A DNA stretch of 64,000 nucleotides from Coccinella septempunctata (Eukaryota; Arthropoda; Insecta; Coleoptera; Coccinellidae), in the NCBI RefSeq assembly GCF_907165205.1, contig NC_058189.1, forward strand, positions 31,274,270-31,338,269. The letters are read 5' to 3'. Made by a program: the position numbers and the translations under genes. This document shows positions 46,238 through 58,038 of this stretch, one piece after another. Positions within the stretch are counted from its first letter, which is position 1. Each line of letters starts with the position of its first letter. Under the pieces are notes generated by a model. The model searched no databases, was not told where the DNA came from, and saw only the letters and a program-made list of their open reading frames with translations.

Positions 46238-49200
46238 TAATGCATTATTGATTCGATCGCGTTGTGTTAATCGACTGGTCAGATTTGATTTAGAATTCGC
46301 AGAGTAGCGGACGTTTTCCGATATATTCGGAAAATTGTAAGAATTTGTTGAAATTTCGGATCAAGTTCATGGTAAAATCTATTGTTTGAAAATATAGTCT
46401 TCTTTAAAAAATCCAAATCTGAAATCTCTACAAATCAACCTTATTATCATCATCCGTTGATTCGTCATCGAATTACATAATGCATTATTCATTCGATCAC
46501 GTTGTGTTAATCGCCTGGTCAGTTTTGATTCAGAATTCGTGGAGTACGGACGTTTTCCGTTATATTCAGGAAATAGTAAGATATTGTCGAAATTTCGGAT
46601 TTGGTTAATGAAAAAATCTATTGTTTCAAAATACAGTCTTTTTTAAAATATCCGAATCCGAAATCTCTACAAATCAAAGTTATAATCGTCATACGTTTAT
46701 TCGTGATCGAATCACATAATGCATCATTCATTTGATTACGATGTATTAATCGCCCGGCCAGTTTTGATTTAGAATTCGCGGGGTACGGCCGTTTTTCGAT
46801 ATATTCAGGAGATTGTAAGATTTTGTTGAAATTTCGGATCAAGTTTATGGCATTATATATTTTTTGAAAATACAGTTTTTTTTTAAATATCCAATTCCGA
46901 AATCTCTACAAATCAACCTTATAATCGTCATCTGTTGATTCGTCATCGAATTACATGATGCATTCATTATTCATTCGATCACGTTGAGTTAATCGCCTGG
47001 TCAGTTTTGATTCAGAATTAACGAAGTACGGACGTTTTTCGATATTTTCGGAAAATTTTAAGATTTTGTTGAAATTTCGGATTCAGTTATTGAAAAAATC
47101 TTTTGTTGAAAATACAGTCTTTTTTGAAATATCCAAATCCGAAATTTCTACAAATCAAAGTTATAATCGGCATCTGTTGATTCGTCATCGAATTACATAA
47201 TGCATTATTCATTTGATTACGATGTATTAATCGCCCGGTCAGTTTTGATTCAGAATTCGCGGAGTACGGACGTTTTCCGATATATTCGGGAAAATGTAGG
47301 ATTTTTTTGAAATTTCGGATTTAGTCAATGAAAAAATGTATTGTTTGAAAAAACAGTCTCTTTAGAAAAGTCCAAATCCGAAATCTCTACAAATCAACAT
47401 TATTATTGTCATCCGTTGACTCGTCATCGAATTACATAATGCATTATTGATTCGATCGCGTTGTGTTAATCGACTGGTCAGTTTTGATTTAGAATTCGCA
47501 GAGTAGCGGACGTTTTCCGATATATTCGGAAAATTGTAAGAATTTGTTGAAATTTCGGATCAAGTTCATGGTAAAATCTATTGTTTGAAAATATAGTCTT
47601 CTTTAAAAAATCCAAATCTGAAATCTCTACAAATCAACCTTATTATCATCATCCGTTGATTCGTCATCGAATTACATAATGCATTATTCATTCGATCACG
47701 TTGTGTTAATCGCCTGGTCAGTTTTGATTCAGAATTCGTGGAGTACGGACGTTTTCCGTTATATTCAGGAAATAGTAAGATATTGTCGAAATTTCGGATC
47801 AAGTTTATGGCATAATATATTGTTTGAAAATACAGTCTTTTTTCAAATATCCAAATCCGAAATTTCTACATATCAAAGTTATAATCGGCATCTGTTGATT
47901 CGTCATCGAATTACATAATGCATTATTCATTTGATTACGATGTATTAATCGCCCGGTCAGTTTTGATTCAGAATTCGCGGAGTACCGACGTTTTCCGATA
48001 TATTCGGAAAATTGTAGGATTTTTTTGAAATTTCGGATTTAGTCAATGAAAAAATGTATTGTTTGAAAAAACAGTCTCTTTAGAAAAATCCAAATCCGAA
48101 ATCTCTACAAATCAACATTATTATTGTCATCCGTTGATTCGTCATCGAATTACATAATGCATTATTCATTCGATCGTTTTGTGTAAATCGCCCGGTCAGT
48201 TTTGATTCAGAATTTGCGGAGTACGGACATTTTCCGATAAATTCGGGAAATTGTAAGATTTGGTTGAAATTTCGGATTTAGTTAATGAAAAAATCATTTG
48301 TTTGAAAATACAGTCTTCTTTAAAATATCCAAATCCGAAATCTCTACAAATCTTATAATCGTCATCCGTTGACTCGTCATCGAATTACATAATGCATTAT
48401 TGATTCGATCGCGTTGTGTCAATCGCCTGGTCAGTTTTGATTCAGAATTCGCGGAGTACAGACGTTTTCCGATAAATTCGGGAAATTGTGAGATTTTGTT
48501 GAAATTTCGGATCAAGTTTATGGCAAAATCTATTGTTTGAAAATATAGTCTTCTTTGAAAAATCCAAATCCAAAATTTCTACAAACCAACCTTATAATCA
48601 TCATCCGTTGATTCGTCATCGAATTGCATAATGCATTATTCATTCGATCACGTTGTGTTAATCGCCTGGTCAGTTTTTATTTAGAATTCGCGGAGTACGG
48701 ACGTTTTCCGATATATTCGGGAAATTGTAAGATTTTGTTGAAATTTCGGATTTATTTAATGAAAAAATCTATTGTTTGAATATACAGCATTCTTTGAAAT
48801 ATCCAAATCCGAAATCTCTACAAATCAACGTTATAATCGTCATCCGTTGATTCGTCATCGAATTACATAATGCTTTATTGATTCGATCGCGTTGTGTTAA
48901 TCGCCTGGTCAGTTTTGATATAGAATTCGCGGGGTACGGACGTTTTCCGATATATTCAGGAAATTGTAAGATTTTGTTGAAATTTCGGATCAAGTTTATG
49001 GCATTATATATTTTTTGAAAATACAGTCTTTTTTAAAATATCCAAATCCGAAATCTCTACAAATCGAAATCGTCATCCGTTGAATCGTCGTCGAATTACA
49101 TAATGCATTATTCATTTGATTACGATGTGTTAATCGCCTGGTCAGTTTTTACTTAGAATTCGCGAAGTACAGACGTTTTCCGATATATTCATGAAATTGT

Positions 49201-52200
49201 AGGATTTTGTTGAAATTTCGGATTTTGTCAATGAAAAAATGGATTGTTTGAAAAAACAGTCTCTTAAAAAAAATCCAAATCCGAAATCTCTACAAATCAA
49301 CCTTATAATCGTCATCTGTTGATTCGTCATCGAATTACATGATGCATTATTCATTCGATCACCTTGTGTTAACCGCCTGGTCAGTTTTGATATAGAATTC
49401 GCGGGGTACGGACGTTTTCCGATATATTTGGGAAATTGTAAGATTTTGTTGAAATTTCGGATTCAGTTAATGAAAAAATCTTTTGTTTGAAAATACAGTC
49501 TTTTTTAAAATATCCAAATCCGAAATCCCTACAAATCGAAATCGTCATCCGTTGAATCGTCATCGAATTACATAATGCATTATACATCTGATTACGATGT
49601 GTTAATCGCCAGGTCAGTTTTTACTTAGAATTCGCGAAGTACAGACGTTTTCCGATATATGCATGAAATTGTAGGATTTGGTTTAAATTTCGGATTTTGT
49701 CAATGAAAAAATGGATTGTTTGAAAAAACAGTATCTTAAAAAAATCCAAATCCGAAATCTCTACAAATCAACGTTATAATCGTCATCCGTTGATTCGTCA
49801 CCGAATTAGATAATGCACTATTCATTCGATTGCGTTGTGTAAATCGCCTGGTCAGTTTTGATATAGAATTTGCGGGGTACGGACGTTTTCCGATATATTC
49901 GGGAAATTGTAAGATTTTGTTGAAATTTCGGATTTAGTTAATGAAAAAATCTTTCGTTTGAAAATACAGTCTTTTTTAAAATATCCAAATCCGAAATCTC
50001 TACAAATCGAAATCGTCATCCGTTGAATCGTCATCGAATAATATAATGCATTATTTATTTGATTACGATGTGTTAATCCAATGGTCAGTTTTTACTTAGA
50101 ATTCGCGAAGTACAGACGTTTTCCGATATATTCATGAAATTGTAGGATTTCGTTGAAATTTCGGATTTTGTCAATGAAAAAATGTATTGTTTGAAAAAAC
50201 AGGCTCTTTAAAAAAATCCAAATCCGAAATCACTACAAATCGAAATCGTCATCCGTTGAATCGTCGTCGAATTACATAATGCATTATTCATTTGATTACG
50301 ATGTGTTAATCGCCTGGTCAGTTTTTACTTAGAATTCGCGAAGTACAGACGTTTTCCGATATATTCATGAAATTGTAGGATTTTGTTGAAATTTCGGATT
50401 TTGTCAATGAAAAAATGGATTGTTTGAAAAAACAGTCTCTTAAAAAAAATCCAAATCCGAAATCTCTACAAATCAACCTTATAATCGTCATCTGTTGATT
50501 CGTCATCGAATTACATGATGCATTATTCATTCGATCACCTTGTGTTAACCGCCTGGTCAGTTTTGATATAGAATTCGCGGGGTACGGACGTTTTCCGATA
50601 TATTCGGGAAATTGTAAGATTTTGTTGAAATTTCGGATTCAGTTAATGAAAAAATCTTTTGTTTGAAAATACAGTCTTTTTTAAAATATCCAAATCCGAA
50701 ATCCCTACAAATCGAAATCGTCATCCGTTGAATCGTCATCGAATTACATAATGCATTATACATCTGATTACGATGTGTTAATCGCCTGGTCAGTTTTTAC
50801 TTAGAATTCGCGAAGTACAGACGTTTTCCGATATATTCATGAAATTGTAGGATTTGGTTTAAATTTCGGATTTTGTCAATGAAAAAATGGATTGTTTGAA
50901 AAAACAGTATCTTAAAAAAATCCAAATCCGAAATCTCTACAAATCAACGTTATAATCGTCATCCGTTGATTCGTCACCGAATTAGATAATGCACCATTCA
51001 TTCGATTGCGTTGTGTAAATCGCCTGGTCAGTTTTGATATAGAATTCGCGGGGTACGGACGTTTTCCGATATTGTCGGGAAATTGTAAGATTTTGTTGAA
51101 ATTTCGGATTTAGTTAATGAAAAAATCTTTTGTTTGAAAATACAGTCTTTTTTAAAATATCCAAATCCGAAATCTCTACAAATCGAAATCGTCATCCGTT
51201 GAATCGTCATCGAATTACATAATGCATTATTCATTTGATTACGATGTGTTAATCCAATGGTCAGTTTTTACTTAGAATTCGCGAAGTACAGACGTTTTCC
51301 GATATATTCATGAAATTGTAGGATTTCGTTGAAATTTCGGATTTTGTCAATGAAAAAATGTATTGTTTGAAAAAACAGTCTCTTTAAAAAAATCCAAATC
51401 CGAAATCTCTACAAATCAACGTTATAATCGTCATCCGTTGATTCGTCACCGAATTACATAATGCATTATTCATTCGATCGTGTTGTGTAAATCGCCCGGT
51501 CAGTTTTTATTCAGAATTCGCGGAGTACGGACGTTTTCCGATATATTCGGGAAATTTTAAGATTTTGTTGAAATTTCGGATTCAGTTAATGAAAAATCCA
51601 TTGTTTAAATATACAGTATTCTTTGAAATATCCAAATCCGAAATCTCTACAAATCAACGTCATAATCGCCTGGTCAGATTTGATTTAGAATTCAAGGAGT
51701 ACGGACGTTTTTCGATATATTCGGAAAATTGTAAGAATTTGTTGAAATTTCGGATCAAGTTCATGGTAAAATCTATTGTTTGAAAATATAGTCTTCTTAA
51801 AATAATCCAAATCCGAAATTTCTACAAATCAACCTTATAATCATCATCCGTTGATTCGTCATCGAATTACATAATGCATTATTCATTCGATCACGTTGTG
51901 TTAATCGCCTGGTCAGTTTTTATTTAGAATTCGCGGAGTACGGACGTTTTCCGATATATTCATGAAATTGTAGGATTTTGTTGAAATTTCGGATTTAGTC
52001 AATTGAGAAATGTAGTGTTCGAAAAAAAAATCCAAATCCGAAATCACTCCAAATCAACGTTATTATTGTCATTCTTCGATTCGTCATCGAATTACATAAT
52101 GCATTATTCATTCGATCGTGTTGTGTAAATCGCCCGGTCAGTTTTTATTCAGAATTCGCGGAGTACGGATGTTTTCCGATAAATTCGGGAAATTGTAAGA

Positions 52201-52785
52201 TTTTGTTGAAATTTCGGATTTAGTTAATGAAAAAATCATTTGTTTGAAAATACAGTCTTCTTTAAAATATCCAAATCCGAAATCTCTACAAATCTTATAA
52301 TCGTCATCCGTTGATTCGTCATCGAATTACATATTTCACTATTCATTCGATCACGTTGTGTTAATCGCCGGGTCAGTTTTGATTTAGAATTCGCGGAGTT
52401 CGAACGTTTTCCGATATATTCGGGAAATTGTAAAATTTTGTTGAAATTTCGGATTTAGTTAATGAAAAAATCTTTTGTTTGAAAATACAGTCTTTTTTGA
52501 AATATCCAAATCCGAAATCTCTACAAATCAGCGTTATAATCGTCATCCGTTGATTCGTCATCGAATTACATAATGCATTATTCATTCGATCACGTTGTGT
52601 TAATCGCCTGGTCAGTTTTGATTCAGAATTCGCGGAGTACAGACGTTTTCCGTTAAATTCGGAAAATTGTAAGATTTTGTTGAAATTTCGGATCAAGTTT
52701 AAGGCAAAATCTATTGTTTGAAAATATAGTCTTCTTTGAAAAATCCAAATCCAAAATTTCTACAAATCAACCTTATAATCATCAT
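46238..52785. repeat. Satellite array, segment 7 (about 28 monomers)
   Basis: 46243-46600 recurs at about 47441-47800, and 46600-47437 repeats 39410-40251, giving a 1200-bp (5-monomer) duplication across the BEL site. A 1176-bp (5-monomer) tandem duplication spans about 49040-50215 and 50216-51391. From 50216 the sequence matches the flank of copia copy 1. It ends with ATCAT (52781-52785). Confidence 0.95.
49040..51391. repeat. Higher-order tandem duplication, two units of 1176 bp (5 monomers)
   Basis: Monomer variants follow in the same order in both halves: the ACTTAG/GCGAAGTACAG type, the GATATAG/GCGGGGTACGG type and the CATGAAATTGTAGG type. Matching landmarks are 49142/50318, 49381/50557 and 49852/51028, all 1176 apart. 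Confidence 0.85.
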
Positions 52786-53086
52786 TGTTGAAGTAAGAAC
52801 TGCTGGCCAAAGTTGATTTGGGACCAGTCCACTTCTATAAAGCAACCTGCTGACAACCAATATTATGTTCGGCCTAATGCGCAAGCGCAACTAAGTTAGG
52901 TTCACGTGCTATTAATGTAGCAGAAGCCAGTACTGTCGGGAATGCGAATAGATAAAGGCTACTCTCACTATTAATAGCTTCAAGCGACCATCGGCCATTT
53001 TGTGTAATTCACCAGTGTGTTAAATATATCTTTAAATAAACTTTGTTAAAACCGTTTCATCAGTTGTAAGAGTATCCACCCTCACA
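52786..53086 (+). repeat. Copia copy 3, 5' LTR
   Basis: 301 bp of the 5' type, followed by TGGTAGCAGCGCTTG. Confidence 0.93.
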
Positions 53087-53228
53087 TGGTAGCAGCGCTT
53101 GTGCGTATGTGCGTGCGTATTAATTAACAAACAGAAGACTACAAGACCACGTGTTAAACAGAAGACTAGAAGACCACGTGTTAAACAGAAGACTACAAGA
53201 CCACGTGTTCAACATCAAAAGAACAAGC

Positions 53229-53385
53229 ATGTTCAATCAAGAAGAGATGATCGAGATGGACCAATCCGATGCAAGCGAAAGGTCAACGATGTGTGAACAC
53301 AGAGAGATTCTGCTTTTATTGCCATAAGAAGTGACACGAAAAGAAGGACTGTAGGAAACTGAAAGATCAAAAATCTAGTAAGTCA
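53229..53385 (+). pseudogene. Copia copy 3 gag remnant (about 1.17 kb deleted)
   Basis: Keeps MFNQEEMIEMDQSDASERS from 53229, then jumps at ...AACGATG to TGTGAACACAGAG in the zinc-knuckle region. The sequences at the two breakpoints in copy 2 both contain ATG, a 3-bp microhomology. The TGA in the knuckle near 53332 is retained. Confidence 0.85.
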
Positions 53386-53690
53386 TTGTTCGATTTGAAT
53401 AATTTCAGTATGTTTGCAACATTTCTAGTTGATTCTGGTGCATTTCACCATGTAGTGAATGTACAGAATATTTTGTTGAACTATCAGGCTTATAAAGAGC
53501 CGATATCTGTTGTTTTGGCATCGGAAACTGAAAGCACTATGTCAATGGGTCAGGGAACACTTACATCAAAACTTCAAAGAATGTATTCAATGAAATGAAC
53601 TCATAAATGGTTGCTTAAATGGTTGCTAATGTTCAGTATGTCCCCGAAGTAAGGGATACTATTCTCAGTGTCCGTGCATTTAATATTCAG
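53386..53690 (+). pseudogene. Copia copy 3 aspartic protease
   Basis: FLVDSGAFHHVVN is present near 53425. The stretch encoding TITS in copies 1 and 2 is lost by an in-frame 12-bp deletion near 53564. The frame ends at 53598, and NVQYVPEV continues in another frame. Confidence 0.8.
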
Positions 53691-55384
53691 TTTGGGACAA
53701 GTCTTGTGCTAAATGCTAATAATGGATTTATTTTATCTAGAAAATCAAGAAGAAAGATCTCCCTGCTCTTTGTATCGGATGGCGTTTATCGAATCTCAGC
53801 AAGATTCAATCCTGGTGATACAAGTAGTATCAACAAAATTAATGTAAATAAAGATGAAAGTATAAATAAACAGTTAAGTTCGAAAGATAATTCTAGTTTT
53901 AAAATGAAACTCTCAGTTATCAAACCCAATAAGAAAGTCAATAATAGTAGAAGAGAAACACGAAAATTACGTAAAAGATTTACTCGTAATCAGTTAAAAA
54001 TGTTGGCTCAGGAAGGTAGTATGTGGCATCGTAGAATGGGTCATATATCATCTTCTTACTTAGGAAATCACCTTATGTTGTTCAAGGAGTTAAAGAACTC
54101 ACGTATAATCTCAGTACTGGTAATTGTACAATTTGTTCTAAAGCAAAAATGACCAGAAAAACATGTGCAAAAGAAAGAGATCGAGCCACTAGAGCTTGTG
54201 AAATTCTTCATTCAGATCTATTAACTGTCAATCCGCCAACACATTACACTAAGAAAAAGTATATTTTAATTGTTCTAGATGATTATTCAAGATATGCACA
54301 AATTTTCCAGATGAAACAAAAGTCTGAAACTTTCAAGTTTTTGAAGTCTGCTTTGAACTATCTTCAGTCATTATTTCCTAGTCCTGGTCAATTCAGAAAA
54401 TTAGGTTGTGATAATGGAACAGAGTTCATCAGCGAATCTTGTCAACAAGTTCTCGATCAGTTTGGTATTCAAATTCAGTTAGCAGAACCTTGTCAACATG
54501 AGCATAATGGAACTGCTGAAAGGTTCAATAGAACACTCCAAGAAAGGGGTAGAGCCTTGTTATTTGAATCAGGCTTTCCAAATACTTTCTGGGGTTTTGC
54601 ATTTTCGACTGCTTGCTATCTATACAATCGCACGCCTCATTCATCATTAGACTTTTTGACTCCATATGAAAAACTCTATGGAAAACAAGCCGATCTGCAA
54701 AATATAAGAATTTTCGGTTCACAGGCAGAAGTTAAAAATGAAAATGTTCCAAAAGGTAAAAAGTTGAATGCAAGATCTAGCACAATGTATTTAATAGGAT
54801 ATACCGATACTGGCTATTTGTTGTATGATCCTAAAACCTGTAAAACTATTACATCTTGTAATGTTCTAATAAATGAAGAGTTGACCTACAAGTCGTATGA
54901 ATCAAAGTTATCAGTCCCAAGTGATGAATTAACAGTTTCGTCTGAATCTGTTGAGTCCAGTGAGAACGTTTGTGTTACGCCCTCTGTAGGCAATTCTGTT
55001 GCGTCCATTACGGACATATCTGTTGTGCCACCTACTGGCAATTCTGTTGCATCAGTTGCAAACAATCCTGTTGAAATGAAATCAGTTGAACAAAACTCTG
55101 ATTCTGTAAGAACTACAAGTCCAGTACAGAGTAGCTCCAACAATTCTGTTGATAAAACAAGTGCTACAAATATGTTAGAAAATGTTTCAGTTAGCTCTCA
55201 GATAAATAATGAGATAGAATATGAAGAAATATCCCAGCTAGATGATTTTGATGGCAATGAAACCAGTGGACTTGATATCCCGCAAATTTCAGTTAATGCC
55301 ACAATTTTGAATCCATTTGGTTTTGTATATGATACAAAATCTATCAGACAAGTAAAACACCTCAAACATATCTGGAAGCAATGA
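53691..55384 (+). pseudogene. Copia copy 3 integrase region
   Basis: Same as copies 1 and 2, with the DDE core intact in the frame 54149-55384, except that KLRCDNG reads KLGCDNG. Confidence 0.86.
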
Positions 55385-56340
55385 CATGTTCAGAAAGTAG
55401 TAAATGGATTACTGCCATTCAGTCCGAACTTGAAGCTATAAACCAACATGAAGTTTGGGAAATTGTGGAAAGAAAACAAGGTATGAAAAGTATTCCGTTG
55501 AAACAGTTGGATGTCAAAACAGCATTTCTTCATGGTGAAATTGATCGACCAAAATATGTAAGTGTTCCTGAAGGAATCAATCTTGATGAATCAAAGGTAA
55601 TATTGAAGTTACGAAAAGCTCTTTATGGATTATCTATAGCACCGAAATGTTGGTTTATGACACTTGATAATTTTCTGAAGGATTCTGGTTTCGAATCAAA
55701 TTTACGAGAACCATGTTTATAAAAGAAAAAGGAAGATAGTAATATCATTTTGATGTTAGTATATGTTGATGATCTATTAATTACAGGTAGTTGTAGAAAT
55801 CTTATTCAGGAAAATGTGAATATGTTGAAGTCACGTTTTAAGGTAAAACAATTTGGCTTTCCTTCAAAATTTCTTGGTTTGGAAACCACTAGATCAGAAA
55901 ATCAGTTGTTTCTTCATCAAACACAGTTTGTTAATGAAATGTTGAAGGAATTTCGAATGGAAAACTCAAATTCAGTTGACACTCCTTTAGTTCCTCAAGG
56001 AAATCATAAAGTTCCGGAAGTAACGAATGAAGCAGATTTTCCGTATAAGAAAGCTATAGGTTCCCTGCTGTATTTAAGTATGTTCACAAGACCTGATATA
56101 TCCTTTGCCGTAGGTTATTTGGCTAGATTCCAAGCTAATCCACAGCAGTATCATTGGACATTAGTTAAAAGAGTTTTCAGATATTTGAAAGGTACAAGTC
56201 AGTTAGGTCTAAAATTCACAGTAGGATCTCCAATTTTGTCATGTTATTGTGATGCAGATTTTTCAGGTGATAAGTGTGGTCAAAAGTCGACCACAGGCTT
56301 TGTGATTTTTGCATTTGGTAATCCTGTTGTATGGTGCTAA
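55381..56340 (+). pseudogene. Copia copy 3 reverse transcriptase
   Basis: Same missing block after MKSIPL, YVDDLLITG near 55761, and TAAs at 55720 and 56338. Confidence 0.87.
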
Positions 56341-56703
56341 AAACTTCAATCAACAAAAGCGCAAAGTTCAGCAAAAGCGGAATTTATTGCACTTACTCAT
56401 GCTACTAATGAAATTCTATTTTTAGCACAATTATTAGAAGAGACTGTGGGTCTCAGAGCATTTCCAGTTAATATATATTAAGACAATGAAGCAGCAAGAC
56501 GTAACTGTCTGGCTAGTACAAGTAAAAGCCGCTTGAAGTATGTGGAACGTAAATATTTATTGATTCGTCAACACGTAAGAGATAAGAAAATTAATATTGT
56601 GAAGATCAATACCAATGACCAGATTGCTGACATTCTAACAAAACCATTGAATGCAGCAAAGCTCACTAAGTTTCGTGATCACCTTGCATTCTATGAGGTT
56701 TGA
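56341..56703 (+). pseudogene. Copia copy 3 RNase H with private stop
   Basis: SSAKAEFIAL is present. The codon before DNEAARR has become TAA (56479-56481), which is Glu in copies 1 and 2. Confidence 0.85.
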
Positions 56704-57733
56704 TTTGCATGAAAATATCCAATCCAAGCATAAGATGATAACCAAGTAATAAGTCATAATGATTCAATATTATAGGAAGAAAATGAGAAAAGTCAACGAC
56801 AAACTCAAAACATGCTCTGTTTGATCAAACATTTCATAAGTAATATTAATTCTTTTTTTTTTCAGTCATTATGTATACCTTATCTGAGTAGTGTTATAAA
56901 TGATCTTCGATCTCAAACATACTCTGATCATGAATTCTGTTGTTTATCTTAGTATCTTGAAGGATCTTCGATCCCTTAGATACTTTGGTAATATGTCTGT
57001 TGAGTGTTTTATCTGTATATTGTGGACAGGTTCTTCGTTCCTGGAAACATAATCTGATAATACTCAAAATTTGTTGTATATTTGTTCGAGTTATATTGGA
57101 AGGGTCTTCGGTCCCTGGAGATATACTTTGATGAATATACATGCTGAAGTGTTCATTTGAGACATGTAGGAAGGGTCTCCGGTCCCTGGATACATACTCT
57201 TACGAATACTAGTGTCTTGATTTGGAAGGGACTCCGGTCCCTGGAAATGATAGATGCGAAATCCAAAATTCTGACCACATATGTGTGTAATGAATTAATC
57301 ATGTTAGTCCGATATGATGAAACATACTAAGTATGTGATCAGTCATGTCATTTATATGTTGATCTACTATGTGATATGTATGCATTATGGCATATGTATC
57401 TGTTGATCAGTTTCAGTTGATATGATGGTATAATAACACTTGTGGGAAGGGTCTCCGGTCCCTGGACACAATGTATTGATACCATACCAAATATTAAGGA
57501 CAGTTGGTTCGCTGTAAGGAACCCTATTCCATTGCCTCACAGCAACAGCTCTGTATGGTTCCACTGACAATCCTGTTGTAGATTTAAGGCTTGATTTATA
57601 TAAATTCTAATAAAATACTATCTACTATTGTACACTTGACATATATTCTATATTTCTCAGTTTATCGAAGTCAGTTAAATGGAACTTTCACTTTTCTGTT
57701 GATAAGTTGTCAGGTCCTCAGTTTGGGAGGGGG
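56704..57733 (+). other. Copia copy 3 3' untranslated region with hairpin repeats, and polypurine tract
   Basis: Matches the same region of copies 1 and 2. UNCG-loop hairpins lie near 57101, 57176, 57228 and 57447, and GGATC-TTC-GATCC near 56962. It ends in TTTGGGAGGGGG. Confidence 0.75.
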
Positions 57734-58038
57734 TGTTGAAGTAAGAACTGCTGGCCAAAGTTGATTTGGGACCAGTCCACTTCTATAAAGCAACCTGCTG
57801 ACAACTAATATTATGTTCGGCCTAATGCGCAAGCGCAACTACATAAGTTAGGTACACGTGCTATTAATGGAGCAGAAGCCAGTTCTGTCGGGAATGCGAA
57901 TAGATAAAGGCTACTCTCACTATTAATAGCTTCAAGCGACCATCGGCCATTTTGTGTAATTCACCAGTGTGTTAAATATTTCTTTAAATAAACTTTGTTA
58001 AAACCGTTTCATCAGTTGTAAGAGTATTCACCCTCACA
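57734..58038 (+). repeat. Copia copy 3, 3' LTR
   Basis: 305 bp of the 3' type, followed by ATCAT. Confidence 0.93.

Larger units (their letters stand above)
52786..58038 (+). mobile_element. Ty1/copia retrotransposon, copy 3 (5253 bp, gag deleted)
   Basis: Same insertion site, LTR pair and shared defects as copies 1 and 2, flanked by ATCAT (52781-52785, 58039-58043). About 1.17 kb of gag is gone, with the junction near 53288-53292. Private changes are a 12-bp loss in the protease region near 53564, an Arg-to-Gly change before the integrase CDNG motif, and a TAA at 56479 in RNase H. Confidence 0.95.
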
